A stretch of 64,000 bases of DNA from JAAYLC01 sp035654795 (GCA_035654795.1 DASRWC010000048.1:1-64000); one strand, 5' to 3'; positions 16,373 through 26,075 are shown, counted from the first letter of the stretch. Notes: generated by a model not told the origin, from the sequence alone. Numbers and translations: made by a program.

Positions 16373-19300
16373 TTTCTCGTCTAAAGTATTCATTCACCTT
16401 TCGGTGGTAGCTATTATGAAAAGGTAGAACTTCCCTATTCAAAATTTCTTCTGAATTAAAAAACCTTCTTATGTCCTGAGGTTTCATCCTCATTCTATTT
16501 TCAAACTGTTTAAGGTTTGTATTGGCCTTCCTCTTTTCTTCCTGCCCTTGTTGAAAGAAGGCTTCATCTAATTTGAGTAATTCATACTTCAATTTCCGCA
16601 TATCTTGCAAAACATTTTTCTCGAAACCTTTATTTAAAAGTTTCTGTTCGATTTGCTCCATATCTCGAATAAGACGCGAAGAATTTCCGGGAAACCCTGC
16701 GGATCGCAATTTATTTTCCAGCTCTTGTCTTAGTTTTTGTTGCTGTTTGAAGATTTCAAAAAGATCTTCAGACCATCTTTCATCGCCATCACCATCACCA
16801 TCCAAAGAACCTGATTTTCCATTCTTACCATTCCCATCTTTTCCCTCTCCGTCTCCACTCTTCTCTCCTTTACCTTCCCCCTCTCCACTACCTTGTTCAC
16901 CTCCTTCTTGTCCTCCCTTATCCTCACCCTTCTGCATGCCTTCTTCCATTTTATCCATCAGACTTTGTTGTTGCTGAATAATATCCGGCAACTGGAAACC
17001 TCCGCCACCACCGGAACCGGGAGAAGGCATACCTTCACCATCTCCTGATCCATTCATTTGCAGTTGCATTTGCATATTGCTCAGAATCTCATCCAATAAA
17101 ACCGCCAGATCGTTCGCACCTTTCATAGCGTATTGCTGATTGGCTATACCCTGAGATAATTGATTCTGTGCCAATCTTTCAAGGCTCTTATCGATATTGA
17201 AATGGGTTTCTGTCAGAATCGAATTGATATCTTCGCCCAGCATAGGTTGTCTTAAGGAAAGGGCGAATAAACTATCATCCACGTGTTCAAAATTTTGTTT
17301 GAGTTCATGTTGTACAACCAGCTTTTTTCCGTAAACCGGATTTCCAAACTGGATTTCCCTGAAAGATTTCATTAAACCCTCTTGCTCAAAAGAATAAGTC
17401 ATTAAATTAGATAAAATCTGTCTAAGCATTCTAGCATCCTCATCCAGGGTCTCCATTTGACCACTGCTCATTTGTTGTTGCATTTTCCGAGCCAACTGTT
17501 TCATTTTCTGCCCGGCTTTTTCCTGATTTTTGGAAGCATCTTGCTTCTGTTTTTTATCTAAATTTTCAGTAGCCGATTCCTGTTCCTTCCTAATGTCCTC
17601 TTCTTCCCTCGGATCGTTCGGAATATCGAGTGGCTTTTTCAATTCCTCATTTTCCTTCCTTAATTCTTCTAAATCACGCGTGAGTTTATCAAATTCCCGA
17701 TTTAACTCTTCTTGTGCGTCTTTCGTATTTTTATCCTCCGGTTTTTTGGCAAGATTTTCCTGACGTTCGCCAAGCTTTTCCAAAGTTTCCATTAATTTCT
17801 CCGCCTTCCTTTCAACATAGTAACGTTTCGTTAATTCTACCAGCTGCTCTAGATTGCGTTCTTGATTTCTTTTTTCTTTTGAAAGTTTCTCTAATCGATT
17901 GCTCAGTTCCTCCTTTTCAATTTTATCCTGAAGTTTCCTTAATTCTTCCAGAAGTTTTTCATTCTCCTCCTGCCTAACTTCTTGTTCTTCAATGCGTTTA
18001 TGTAGTTCCTCTTTAAAATGATCATTTTCTCTTTCAGGTTGAAAATTCTTTAAATCTTCCTTTAGCTTTTCAGAGAAACTCTTCATCATCTCCTCCTGTT
18101 GTTTCTGCCTTTCTAAGAATTTTTCTAACTTCTTCCTGTCGTTAAAACTCAATTCATTCTTTTCCTTCTGCATTCTAGATATTTCGTCCAGCATCTGTTT
18201 TTCCCCTTTCATTTCTTGAAGAGACCTATCCATGCTGCGAATTGACTCTTTCTGGTTTTCCAACAATTGCCTTTCTAGTTCATCCTGAGTGGATTTTCGA
18301 AATGTAAAATGTGTTGATTTCGTGGATTTATAATTGTTAATCACATCATTATCAAACACTTCAAAGAAATATTCATAAGAAGTTCCTTCTTTTAAATTTA
18401 GTTCACCCGGAAACTCAAAAGTAAAACTGTCTATGTTTCCTGTGGAAATCTGTATATTCTCAATGGCAGCTTCATTTTCCTCACCAACAGGAAAATAAAC
18501 CAATCTCAATTTCGTAAGTCCATAATCATCCGATACTTTCCCAAGAAAAAGAACCCTTTCTAAATCGGTACTGTCCTTTTTTGATTCTATATCAATGTCA
18601 GGATATTGATCTTTAATTACATTTAATTGATAGGATAAGTTTTCGTATTCTCGCAATTTTCTATTAGACGAACTTATACCATAATTCAAATCCATCATGA
18701 TTCTTTGTCCCAAAACAAATCGGTTTTCCTCTCTTTGGAATGGCAACAAGGTATCTCTGAGGTGAAGGTTAACTTCTTCTGTATTCTTGGTTTGAACTGA
18801 CCAAACAATCGTAGTGCCTTCAGGAATCGTTGCATTACCCCCACTTTTTATTACTTCATTCCTTTTTCCGGTATGGGGCGGATATTGCAATTCCATCGCA
18901 AGGTCAATCATGGTAGGCACAGGGACTACAATTAATTTATATAACCGTGAAACAACCTTATTAGAATGAAATCGGAATTCCATGTCAGCCACCGGTTGCT
19001 GTATGGTGAATGAAAAAGAGCCGGGACTTTCAGGTGACATAAAATAATCTTTTCCATCAATCTGTATGCTTGCCGTCTCAGGAATCAAACTTCCTTCCGT
19101 ATTAACCGAAATTTTAAAAGGTCTATTCTCAATAGCTTCAAGCCCTTCATTGCCAATAACAAAAGAAAAAGGTGCAGGTGGTTCAAAAGCCATATCATAA
19201 TTGATCATCCTTTTATAACTTCCGGAAAATGTATCGGTCCCACCTAAAGCACTAAAGAAGATGTAGATAGCAATTGGAATTAAAAGATACTTCAGATACT

Positions 19301-19751
19301 TCGTGTTTTTCCTGAATTGGATCGCATTCTTAAAAGGAATGGGGGAAAGTTCGGCCGCCTTCTGTTCAATCCCGGCAAGTAATAATTCGTTTTGTTCGGG
19401 TGAACGCTGAAGTTGCAATACGTTTAGCAATTTATCACCAACCTCCGGAAAGTGGTTTCCTATTATAACGGAAGCTGTATCATAATCAATCCCTTTACGT
19501 AATTTAAAAAGTTTTGTGAGTGGAAAAGCTATGAACCTCAAAAATAAAATGAATTCCACTATTACAAATGACCACAAAAGGATTTTTCTCCCGCCGGTAT
19601 CAAGCCATAAATAATATTCAATTAACAACGCAACGAGCAGGTATAACAAACCGATTGAAACAAAGAGAATACCCCCTTTAATCAACTCATTGGTATAAAA
19701 CCTCTTAATAAATGATTCCAGCTTTTTCTTTATAACCTCAAATGTCCTCAT
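16365..19751 (-). CDS. DUF4175 family giant coiled-coil membrane protein
   Basis: 1128 aa, the largest protein in the window. Two N-terminal hydrophobic segments (about 22-44 and 55-75) and a third near 150-165 anchor it in the membrane; residues 170-500 form beta-rich, Ig-like segments, presumably periplasmic. From about 500 to 760 comes a highly charged E/K/Q coiled coil, then a Q/M-rich helical region, a Gly/Ser/Asp-rich low-complexity linker (about 910-1000; DNA 16750-17040) and a final coiled coil. This matches the Bacteroidota family DUF4175, of unknown function. The length and coiled coils suggest a scaffold role in the envelope, which is inference. Overlaps ybeY. Confidence 0.85.
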   Translation of the reverse strand: MRTFEVIKKKLESFIKRFYTNELIKGGILFVSIGLLYLLVALLIEYYLWLDTGGRKILLWSFVIVEFILFLRFIAFPLTKLFKLRKGIDYDTASVIIGNHFPEVGDKLLNVLQLQRSPEQNELLLAGIEQKAAELSPIPFKNAIQFRKNTKYLKYLLIPIAIYIFFSALGGTDTFSGSYKRMINYDMAFEPPAPFSFVIGNEGLEAIENRPFKISVNTEGSLIPETASIQIDGKDYFMSPESPGSFSFTIQQPVADMEFRFHSNKVVSRLYKLIVVPVPTMIDLAMELQYPPHTGKRNEVIKSGGNATIPEGTTIVWSVQTKNTEEVNLHLRDTLLPFQREENRFVLGQRIMMDLNYGISSSNRKLREYENLSYQLNVIKDQYPDIDIESKKDSTDLERVLFLGKVSDDYGLTKLRLVYFPVGEENEAAIENIQISTGNIDSFTFEFPGELNLKEGTSYEYFFEVFDNDVINNYKSTKSTHFTFRKSTQDELERQLLENQKESIRSMDRSLQEMKGEKQMLDEISRMQKEKNELSFNDRKKLEKFLERQKQQEEMMKSFSEKLKEDLKNFQPERENDHFKEELHKRIEEQEVRQEENEKLLEELRKLQDKIEKEELSNRLEKLSKEKRNQERNLEQLVELTKRYYVERKAEKLMETLEKLGERQENLAKKPEDKNTKDAQEELNREFDKLTRDLEELRKENEELKKPLDIPNDPREEEDIRKEQESATENLDKKQKQDASKNQEKAGQKMKQLARKMQQQMSSGQMETLDEDARMLRQILSNLMTYSFEQEGLMKSFREIQFGNPVYGKKLVVQHELKQNFEHVDDSLFALSLRQPMLGEDINSILTETHFNIDKSLERLAQNQLSQGIANQQYAMKGANDLAVLLDEILSNMQMQLQMNGSGDGEGMPSPGSGGGGGFQLPDIIQQQQSLMDKMEEGMQKGEDKGGQEGGEQGSGEGEGKGEKSGDGEGKDGNGKNGKSGSLDGDGDGDERWSEDLFEIFKQQQKLRQELENKLRSAGFPGNSSRLIRDMEQIEQKLLNKGFEKNVLQDMRKLKYELLKLDEAFFQQGQEEKRKANTNLKQFENRMRMKPQDIRRFFNSEEILNREVLPFHNSYHRKVNEYFRREND

Positions 19752-19888
19752 TCATTTATTCATTTAAAGAATGCTTTATCTCTCTTAATAAAACGGTGCA
19801 AAGGTCTGACACATTTAACCATATAAGTTTCCAAAGATGCATTTTTTTTCAATACTTATTTCTTGTTTATTATCCGCACATCAAATCG

Positions 19889-19896
19889 TAACTTTG
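19889..19896 (+). promoter_or_regulatory. -7 box for gltX
   Basis: TAACTTTG, exact TAnnTTTG match, 24 nt upstream of the gltX ATG at 19921. It excludes the longer frame starting at 19837. A TTG at 19863-19865 is a poorly spaced -33 candidate. Confidence 0.55.
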
Positions 19897-19920
19897 CAAT
19901 CCTTAAAAATAATAATTTCT

Positions 19921-21429
19921 ATGACTAATCGCGTACGTGTGCGTTTTGCTCCAAGTCCAACAGGTCCGCTTCACATTGGTGGAGTAAGGACTGCTTTGTT
20001 TAATTATTTATTTGCAAAGAAACACCAAGGAGATTTTCTGTTACGCATAGAGGATACTGATCAAAATCGTTATGTACCCGGAGCGGAAGAATATATTATA
20101 AAATCTTTAGATTGGTTAAAAATACCTTTCGACGAAGGACCCGGGAAAGAAGGAAAAACAGGACCATACCGTCAAAGTGAACGAAAATCACTATACCGCC
20201 AGTATGCAGATCGGTTAATAGCATCAGGTCATGCCTATGTAGCGTTTGACACCGCGGAAGACTTGGATAAGTTAAGGAAAAATGCAGAAGAACGTGGTGA
20301 AACGTTTATTTACAATCATTTAAATCGAAACGTTTTAAATAATTCCTTAAGGCTTTCAGAAAAAGAAGTTCTGGAAAAGATAGATTCGGGTGAAGAATAT
20401 GTTATCCGGTTTAAATCCCCTGTAAATGAAACCCTGGTTCTGAACGATATTATACGTGGAGAAATAGTGGTGGACAGCAACACTCTGGATGACAAAGTTT
20501 TGTTTAAAAGCGATGGTATGCCCACCTATCACCTCGCAAACATTGTTGATGACCATTTAATGGAAATTTCGCACGTAATTCGGGGTGAGGAGTGGTTGCC
20601 TTCTTTGCCTCTTCATATCCTGCTTTACCGCTCATTTGGTTGGCAAGCTCCTAGTTTCGCACATCTTCCTCTTATTTTAAAACCCTCCGGAAACGGAAAA
20701 TTAAGCAAGAGAGATGGCGATAGACTAGGATTTCCTGTTTTCCCTTTAGAATGGACTTCGCCGGAAGGAGAAGTTTCTGCCGGGTATCGTGAAGATGGTT
20801 ATTTGCCGGAAGCAGTTATTAACATGTTAGTGTTTTTAGGATGGAATCCCGGGACAGAGCAAGAGTTATTCTCTCTTGATGCACTTGTAAACGAATTCGA
20901 TCTGGCACGAGTAAACAAATCAGGAGCTAAATTCGATCCTGAAAAAACGAAATGGTTTCAACATCAATATTTTCAAAAACAATCCGAAGAGAAAATCACC
21001 ATTGATTTCAAGGAATTTTTACTTCGAAAAGGTATAAAATCCAATGTAGATGTCTCTAAAATTGTTCTACTGATGAAGGAACGAGCAACTTTTATTGCGG
21101 ATTTGTGGGAGCAAGGAAGTTTCTTTTTTGAAGCACCGGAAGAATATGATCAAAAGGCTATGGAAAAAGCCGTCAAGCCGGATACTAAAGCTTTAATTGA
21201 ATATGTAACCGAACTCTTAGCGAATCAGCAGGATTTTGATTCATCCAGCCTCTCCTCCACCATCAAGGGATGGATTTCTTCCGAAAACATTAGTTTCGGG
21301 AAGGTGATGATGCCATTGAGATTGGCTTTGGTTGGAGAAATGAAAGGACCCGATGTTATGGAAATTATTTCCGTTTTAGGAAAACAAGAGAGCTTAGCAA
21401 GACTCAGGAAATTTCTTGCAAAAATTTAG
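19921..21429 (+). CDS. gltX: glutamate--tRNA ligase
   Basis: Charges tRNA-Glu with glutamate; class I synthetase. 502 aa from the ATG at 19921, which starts MTNRVRVRFAPSPTGPLHIGG; the HIGH-equivalent is LHIGG and the KMSKS-equivalent is KLSKRDGD. RIEDTDQNRY and the HLANIVDDH segment are characteristic. Length is standard for GluRS. Own promoter upstream, separate from the divergent DUF4175 gene. No associated terminator is obvious before the SPFH gene. Confidence 0.97.
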   Translation: MTNRVRVRFAPSPTGPLHIGGVRTALFNYLFAKKHQGDFLLRIEDTDQNRYVPGAEEYIIKSLDWLKIPFDEGPGKEGKTGPYRQSERKSLYRQYADRLIASGHAYVAFDTAEDLDKLRKNAEERGETFIYNHLNRNVLNNSLRLSEKEVLEKIDSGEEYVIRFKSPVNETLVLNDIIRGEIVVDSNTLDDKVLFKSDGMPTYHLANIVDDHLMEISHVIRGEEWLPSLPLHILLYRSFGWQAPSFAHLPLILKPSGNGKLSKRDGDRLGFPVFPLEWTSPEGEVSAGYREDGYLPEAVINMLVFLGWNPGTEQELFSLDALVNEFDLARVNKSGAKFDPEKTKWFQHQYFQKQSEEKITIDFKEFLLRKGIKSNVDVSKIVLLMKERATFIADLWEQGSFFFEAPEEYDQKAMEKAVKPDTKALIEYVTELLANQQDFDSSSLSSTIKGWISSENISFGKVMMPLRLALVGEMKGPDVMEIISVLGKQESLARLRKFLAKI

Positions 21430-21546
21430 TCTAAGATGCTTGGATTAATAAACCTAATGAGATTTTCTTTTGGCTTTAAGATTTATATATTAACATACAT
21501 AAATCGTATCTTTCAAAGTTGAGAGTTAACGTTAAAAACAAAAAAA

Positions 21547-22545
21547 ATGAGCATTGTTTTACTTCCGGTATTACTGATTGGATTATTTATTCTACTGTCA
21601 GGGCTTTTCACCGTAAAGCAACAAACTGCGGCTATTGTAGAGCGATTTGGTAAGTTTCAGAGCATCAGACACTCTGGACTTCAATTGAAAATTCCGCTAA
21701 TAGATCGAATTTCCGGGAGGCTGAATTTGCGGATTCAACAACTGGATGTCATTGTTGAAACTAAAACCAAGGATGATGTTTTTGTGAGATTAAAGATTTC
21801 TGTCCAGTTTCAGGTTCTCAGGAATAAGGTGTATGATGCGTTTTATATGCTTCAGAATCCTCACGATCAAATAACGTCTTATGTATTTGACGTAGTACGT
21901 GCAGAAGTTCCTAAGATGAAGTTGGATGACGTTTTTGAACGAAAAGACGATATTGCCATAGCTGTCAAGTCTGAATTGAATGAAGCTATGAGTGAATATG
22001 GTTATGACATCATTAAGACGTTGGTAACCGATATTGATCCCGATATTCAGGTAAAAGCTGCCATGAACAGAATTAACGCCTCTGAACGCGAAAAGGTAGC
22101 AGCAGAGTATGAAGCAGAAGCAGAACGCATTAAGATTGTTGCAAAGGCTCGTGCTGAAGCGGAGAGCAAGAGGTTACAAGGTCAAGGAATCGCCGATCAA
22201 CGACGAGAAATAGCGCGTGGTTTGGAGGAGTCTGTTGAAGTATTAAATAATGTTGGTATTAATTCTCAAGAAGCTTCGGCTTTAATTGTGGTTACTCAGC
22301 ACTATGACACGTTGCAGGCTATTGGTTCTGAGACCAACAGCAATTTAATTCTACTTCCTAATGCACCGGATGCAGGAAGTAATATGTTGAATAATATGAT
22401 AGCTTCTTTCATTGCCAGTAACCAAATTGGTGAAGAAATGAAAAAACAAAATCTTAAAAACAAGGAAGATTCGAAAGGTACCTCTACTAAATTACCTCCT
22501 TTCCCCCCATCTTCGGATGAGGATATTCCCGATGGTGAATATTAA
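21547..22545 (+). CDS. SPFH/Band 7 domain membrane protein
   Basis: 332 aa. One N-terminal transmembrane helix (about 3-22), then the SPFH domain beginning FTVKQQTAAIVERFGKF, followed by an Ala/Glu-rich coiled coil (REKVAAEYEAEAERIK, about 178-225) and a C-terminal Pro/Ser-rich tail. These proteins form large membrane-associated cages and help organise proteases or membrane microdomains (relatives: HflK/C, QmcA). No NfeD partner is adjacent, so a QmcA/stomatin-like role fits better than a NfeD-linked one; this is inference. Ends at a strong terminator. Confidence 0.9.
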   Translation: MSIVLLPVLLIGLFILLSGLFTVKQQTAAIVERFGKFQSIRHSGLQLKIPLIDRISGRLNLRIQQLDVIVETKTKDDVFVRLKISVQFQVLRNKVYDAFYMLQNPHDQITSYVFDVVRAEVPKMKLDDVFERKDDIAIAVKSELNEAMSEYGYDIIKTLVTDIDPDIQVKAAMNRINASEREKVAAEYEAEAERIKIVAKARAEAESKRLQGQGIADQRREIARGLEESVEVLNNVGINSQEASALIVVTQHYDTLQAIGSETNSNLILLPNAPDAGSNMLNNMIASFIASNQIGEEMKKQNLKNKEDSKGTSTKLPPFPPSSDEDIPDGEY

Positions 22546-22546
22546 C

Positions 22547-22582
22547 AAAAACCCTGTGGATTCGGAAATTCACAGGGTTTTT
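22547..22582. terminator. Terminator after the SPFH gene
   Basis: A 12-bp perfect stem (AAAAACCCTGTG with its complement) and a 12-nt loop, then a T run. Placed between convergent genes, it can serve both strands. Confidence 0.88.
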
Positions 22583-22601
22583 TCTTTTATTTTATCTCTT
22601 T

Positions 22602-22853
22602 TCAGAACAAACGTTTTATAACCTTTCTCAGGGGTTTTATCTTTACAAATTTGTCTACCACTTTTCCGTAGAAGCTCCTCCTTGCCAAAGTCGCTACAGT
22701 TCCCGCCAGAAGATTCATAGGCGATAGAGAATCTGCTACCATATCTTTTGTGCTGGTAATACTCAATTTCATCTCCTCTAGATCTATTTTTGATTTAAGC
22801 TTCAAGTACTTTAAATCTCTGTCAATCTCGTCAAAACTACTGTATCTCTTCAT
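22602..22853 (-). CDS. DUF6327 family small protein
   Basis: 83 aa from the ATG at 22853; a longer frame to 22907 would overlap the upstream gene by 44 nt. It starts MKRYSSFDEIDRDLKYLKL, which I recognise as the DUF6327 pattern. It has a charged N-terminal helix and a weakly hydrophobic middle (SPMNLLAGTVATLA) followed by a basic tail. It is the third gene of a three-gene set with a holin-like membrane protein and a YtxH protein, an order common in Flavobacteriia. Role unknown; a membrane-associated stress function is inferred from neighbours. Confidence 0.75.
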   Translation of the reverse strand: MKRYSSFDEIDRDLKYLKLKSKIDLEEMKLSITSTKDMVADSLSPMNLLAGTVATLARRSFYGKVVDKFVKIKPLRKVIKRLF

Positions 22854-22863
22854 AAATAGGCGG

Positions 22864-23313
22864 TTAGGTTCTGTTTCTGTTTGCTCTCCTGATTTTTTCC
22901 TCTTCAATGCTCATTTCTAATCTATTGAGATCTTGACCCGTGGCTTCTTGAGGAGTCAAACCTTCTTCATCCTGAACAATTCCGGAGAAGAAGTGAATAA
23001 CTTTTCTTTCAATAATTTTTCTCCCAAAGGCTATCATTAAAATAAAAAGAAGTAGGAAAACCCCGCCAATCAAGAGAAATCCGAAAAAGGAATGTCCAAG
23101 AATATATCCAAGCCATAGAGCAAACCCAATAGATAAAAATATAAGGACAAAAAGAAAAAGACTTCCGAAGATAATCAGATTAATCAGTGATACTGCTGTT
23201 TTCATAGATACTTTAAAGAGCCTTAACTTGTAATACTCCAAGTTAGTCTCTATAAAATCCTCTAATCGCAGGACCACATCTTGTAAATTCCCTGAAAGAT
23301 TTTTGAAAAACAT
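22864..23313 (-). CDS. phage-holin-family (putative Actinobacterial Holin-X/3_6 type) membrane protein
   Basis: 149 aa. An N-terminal amphipathic helix (LQDVVLRLEDFIETNLEYYKL) precedes two strongly hydrophobic segments (about 40-66 and 72-96), then a charged tail. This matches what databases call the phage holin family (PF07332-like) in Bacteroidota chromosomes; there is no phage around it, so it is a resident envelope protein, not a lysis gene. It starts 2 nt after the YtxH gene and precedes the DUF6327 gene by 10 nt, forming one operon. Confidence 0.8.
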   Translation of the reverse strand: MFFKNLSGNLQDVVLRLEDFIETNLEYYKLRLFKVSMKTAVSLINLIIFGSLFLFVLIFLSIGFALWLGYILGHSFFGFLLIGGVFLLLFILMIAFGRKIIERKVIHFFSGIVQDEEGLTPQEATGQDLNRLEMSIEEEKIRRANRNRT

Positions 23314-23315
23314 GC

Positions 23316-23687
23316 TTAAACAGTTTCTTCAGTTGTAGATTCTTCTCCTGCTACATTGCGTTGTTGCCAAGCAGTATTTTTCTTTCTCAATTCCTCAAGC
23401 TTTTCTTCCATAGCTAAAAGGATATCATCTGCTTTATGACTAGCAGCATAAAGTGTGTTGGTGAGCTTTTCCTCAAAATTTTCTTTTGCTTCCTGTGCCT
23501 TGTCACTCAGCGCACTTGAGGCATCCCCTACCTTTTTTTTTATAGCATCGGTTGCTCTACGTGCACCTTTCCCGATTCTGTCTCGCGTTTCTGACCCTTC
23601 ATAAGGCGCAAATAAAATTCCAAGACTTGCACCAATTACGGCACCTGTTAACAATGCCAATAACGTTTTACCACCGTTTGAATCCAT
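23316..23687 (-). CDS. YtxH domain-containing protein
   Basis: 123 aa. Short N-terminal Gly/Ala-rich membrane segment (LLALLTGAVIGASLGILFAPYEG) typical of YtxH, followed by a long charged amphipathic helix (about 33-110) with Lys/Glu repeats. The family is general-stress related in Firmicutes and widespread in Bacteroidota. It is the first gene of the YtxH - holin-like - DUF6327 operon and has its own -7 box at 23717-23724. The long helix likely lies in the cytoplasm or along the membrane. Confidence 0.87.
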   Translation of the reverse strand: MDSNGGKTLLALLTGAVIGASLGILFAPYEGSETRDRIGKGARRATDAIKKKVGDASSALSDKAQEAKENFEEKLTNTLYAASHKADDILLAMEEKLEELRKKNTAWQQRNVAGEESTTEETV

Positions 23688-23716
23688 TTCTAAGTTTTTT
23701 TAATTAGTTAATGAAT

Positions 23717-23724
23717 CAAAGATA
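23717..23724 (-). promoter_or_regulatory. -7 box for the ytxH operon
   Basis: TATCTTTG on the minus strand, exact consensus, 29 nt upstream of the ytxH ATG. Confidence 0.55.
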
Positions 23725-23810
23725 AATAATGATATAAATAATTTTGTTAACAGTCGGTTAATTAAAAAAGCATTAATAAAATCAATTTTGAAAGAATCTT
23801 ATTTATATTA

Positions 23811-23840
23811 AAAAAGCATCCCATAGAAGGATGCCTTTTT
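23811..23840 (-). terminator. Terminator of glnS
   Basis: Short GC-containing stem (GCATCC with GGATGC) flanked by an A run and a T run, 17 nt beyond the glnS stop on the minus strand. Bidirectional in appearance. Confidence 0.75.
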
Positions 23841-23856
23841 AAAAAATAATGATTTT

Positions 23857-25536
23857 CTATTCAGAAATTTTTTCCCAAGAATCGCGGAGTGGTACTGTTC
23901 TATTGAATACAATATTACCCTCAGTGGTATCGCGATCCACAACAAAATATCCGAGTCTTTGGAATTGAAACCTATCTTGTATTTTAGCTTCCTTTATACT
24001 AGGCTCTGCATATCCTGTAATGATTTGTAGTGAATTTGGATTTAAAAATTGTAGAAAATCTACATCTTTTTGTGCATCCGGAGCTTCTACTGTAAAAAGT
24101 CGGTCATATAGGCGCACTTCTGCTTTTACTGCGTGAGGTACAGATACCCAGTGCAAGGTTCCTTTCACTTTTCTTAATGAAGCTTCTGTTCCACTTCCAC
24201 TTCTGCTCTCAGGATCATAGGTGCAATGTATTTCCACTATGTTTCCACTCTCATCCTTTATCACGCTTTCTGCTTTGATAATGTAGGCATTTTTAAGCCG
24301 TACTTCCTTCCCAATGCTTAAGCGGAAAAACTTCCTATTAGCCTCTTCTTTGAAATCTTCTCTTTCTATATATATTTCTCTTGAAAATGGTACTTTTCTA
24401 AAGCCTGCGGCATCATCTTCGGGATTATTTTCTGCATCAAGCCATTCTTCTTTCCCTTCAGGATAATTACTTATAATGACTTTTACGGGATCCAGAACCA
24501 CCATGATTCGAGGTGCTTTCTTATTCAGATCCTCTCTAATATTAAATTCTAAATGCGAGACATCAATCAAATTTTCTCTTTTTCCAACCCCAATGCTGTT
24601 GGCAAAGTTTCTGATAGACTCCGGTGTATATCCTCGTCTTCTTAGACCTGCGATAGTAGGCATTCGCGGGTCATCCCATCCGGTTACTGTTCCGCTACTA
24701 ACCAATTGAGCAAGCTTTCTTTTACTTACCACTGTGTGACTTAAATTCCGCCGTGCAAATTCACGCTGTATGGGTCTAATTTTGGAACCATCATGTACTT
24801 GATCTAAAAACCAATCATAAAGTTCTCTGTGAGGCAAAAATTCCAATGTACAAAACGAATGGGTAATTTGCTCCAAATAATCACTTTCCCCGTGAGCCCA
24901 GTCATACATTGGATAAATTTTCCATTGATCTGCGGTTCGGTGGTGTGGCTTATGTAGCACTCGATACATAACCGGATCTCTCATCAACATGTTTGGTGAT
25001 GCCATATCAATTTTTGCTCTCAGAACATGCTCTCCTTCTGCGGTTTCACCATTTTTCATTTTTTCAAACAGCTCCAGATTCTCTTCTACGGTTCTGTTTC
25101 TGAAGGGACTATTAATCCCCGGAGAAGTGGGTGTTCCTTTTTGCTTTGCCATCTCCTCTGAGGTCTGAGAATCTACATAGGCCTTTCCTTTTTTTATCAA
25201 TTCTATGGCCCATTCATATAACTGCTGAAAATAGTCTGATGCATAGCATTCATTCGCCCATTCAAATCCAAGCCATTTCACATCCTCTTTAATGGCATCA
25301 ACAAACTCCTGTTCTTCTTTAATAGGGTTTGTATCATCAAAACGCAAATTGACCGGAGCATTATATTTAATTCCCAATCCGAAGTTTAGGCAAATTGAAG
25401 AAGCATGGCCTATATGTAAATATCCGTTGGGTTCCGGTGGAAACCTAAAAGACAAGTCGGTTCTATCATATTTTTCCTTCAAATCTTCTTCAATAATATG
25501 CTCAAGAAAATTCAAGGGTGCTGATTCTTTTTTCAT
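23857..25536 (-). CDS. glnS: glutamine--tRNA ligase
   Basis: Charges tRNA-Gln directly. 559 aa from the ATG at 25536; a TTG at 25557 falls inside the -7 box and is rejected. Class I motifs: PEPNGYLHIGHASS (HIGH) and the VVSKRKL loop (KMSKS equivalent). FDDTNP, MYDWAHGESDYLE and the C-terminal beta-barrel anticodon-binding region with ITGYAEPS are typical. Presence of GlnRS together with GltX suggests direct Gln charging rather than sole reliance on GatCAB. Confidence 0.97.
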   Translation of the reverse strand: MKKESAPLNFLEHIIEEDLKEKYDRTDLSFRFPPEPNGYLHIGHASSICLNFGLGIKYNAPVNLRFDDTNPIKEEQEFVDAIKEDVKWLGFEWANECYASDYFQQLYEWAIELIKKGKAYVDSQTSEEMAKQKGTPTSPGINSPFRNRTVEENLELFEKMKNGETAEGEHVLRAKIDMASPNMLMRDPVMYRVLHKPHHRTADQWKIYPMYDWAHGESDYLEQITHSFCTLEFLPHRELYDWFLDQVHDGSKIRPIQREFARRNLSHTVVSKRKLAQLVSSGTVTGWDDPRMPTIAGLRRRGYTPESIRNFANSIGVGKRENLIDVSHLEFNIREDLNKKAPRIMVVLDPVKVIISNYPEGKEEWLDAENNPEDDAAGFRKVPFSREIYIEREDFKEEANRKFFRLSIGKEVRLKNAYIIKAESVIKDESGNIVEIHCTYDPESRSGSGTEASLRKVKGTLHWVSVPHAVKAEVRLYDRLFTVEAPDAQKDVDFLQFLNPNSLQIITGYAEPSIKEAKIQDRFQFQRLGYFVVDRDTTEGNIVFNRTVPLRDSWEKISE

Positions 25537-25554
25537 AGGTGTAAATAATGGGTG

Positions 25555-25562
25555 CAAATTTA
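25555..25562 (-). promoter_or_regulatory. -7 box for glnS
   Basis: TAAATTTG on the minus strand, 18 nt upstream of the glnS ATG at 25536. Confidence 0.5.
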
Positions 25563-25681
25563 CCGAAAATTATACATAAAAATTGGAATGGGCTGTGGTG
25601 AAAACAAGCGTAAGTTTTGATTTTTTTCTACTTTTACCTCCACAAATTTGGATCGTTTTATACCAATTAAGGAAATCTCAA

Positions 25682-26038
25682 ATGGGGAAAATAAGATTAA
25701 AAGACATTAGATTGTTTGCTTACCACGGCTGTTTGGAAGAAGAAGGAATTATTGGTTCGGATTACCTTGTCAATCTCACGATTCATGCTGACCTTAACAA
25801 AGCTTCGCGTACCGATCTGCTAAAGGACACGGTAGATTATGTGCATTTAAAAAATATTGTAAAGCGAGAGATGGATATTCGTTCAAAACTCCTTGAGCAT
25901 GTGGCGCAACGAATCATAGACACCATTCTGGAAGAGCTTCCCGATGTGTTAAAAATTAAAGTATCCATAGCCAAAAAGAATCCACCCATTGGCGGTGATG
26001 TTTCGGAAGTACGGGTAATTATGAAGGGAAAAAGATAA
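25682..26038 (+). CDS. folB: dihydroneopterin aldolase
   Basis: Folate pathway enzyme: cleaves 7,8-dihydroneopterin to 6-hydroxymethyl-dihydropterin and glycolaldehyde. 118 aa from the ATG at 25682, which begins GKIRLKDIRLFAYHGCLEEEG; a frame extending to 25583 would add residues with no family match. Conserved AYHGCLEEE with the substrate-binding Glu, TVDYVHL, LLEHVAQRI and a C-terminal lysine in VSIAKKNPP. Single gene between glnS (divergent) and tRNA-Cys. Confidence 0.94.
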   Translation: MGKIRLKDIRLFAYHGCLEEEGIIGSDYLVNLTIHADLNKASRTDLLKDTVDYVHLKNIVKREMDIRSKLLEHVAQRIIDTILEELPDVLKIKVSIAKKNPPIGGDVSEVRVIMKGKR

Positions 26039-26075
26039 ATTTATATGCAAAGTTACCAATCATCCATAAGTTTTC

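Noticed and set aside
16573..16977. Long Cys/Ser/Pro-rich open frame on the plus strand opposite DUF4175
   Set aside because: It mirrors the low-complexity Gly/Asp/Glu-rich linker of DUF4175; composition explains the open frame.
22864..23313. Holin-like gene as a prophage remnant
   Set aside because: No other phage genes, endolysin, integrase or att-like repeats near; family is resident in Bacteroidota chromosomes.
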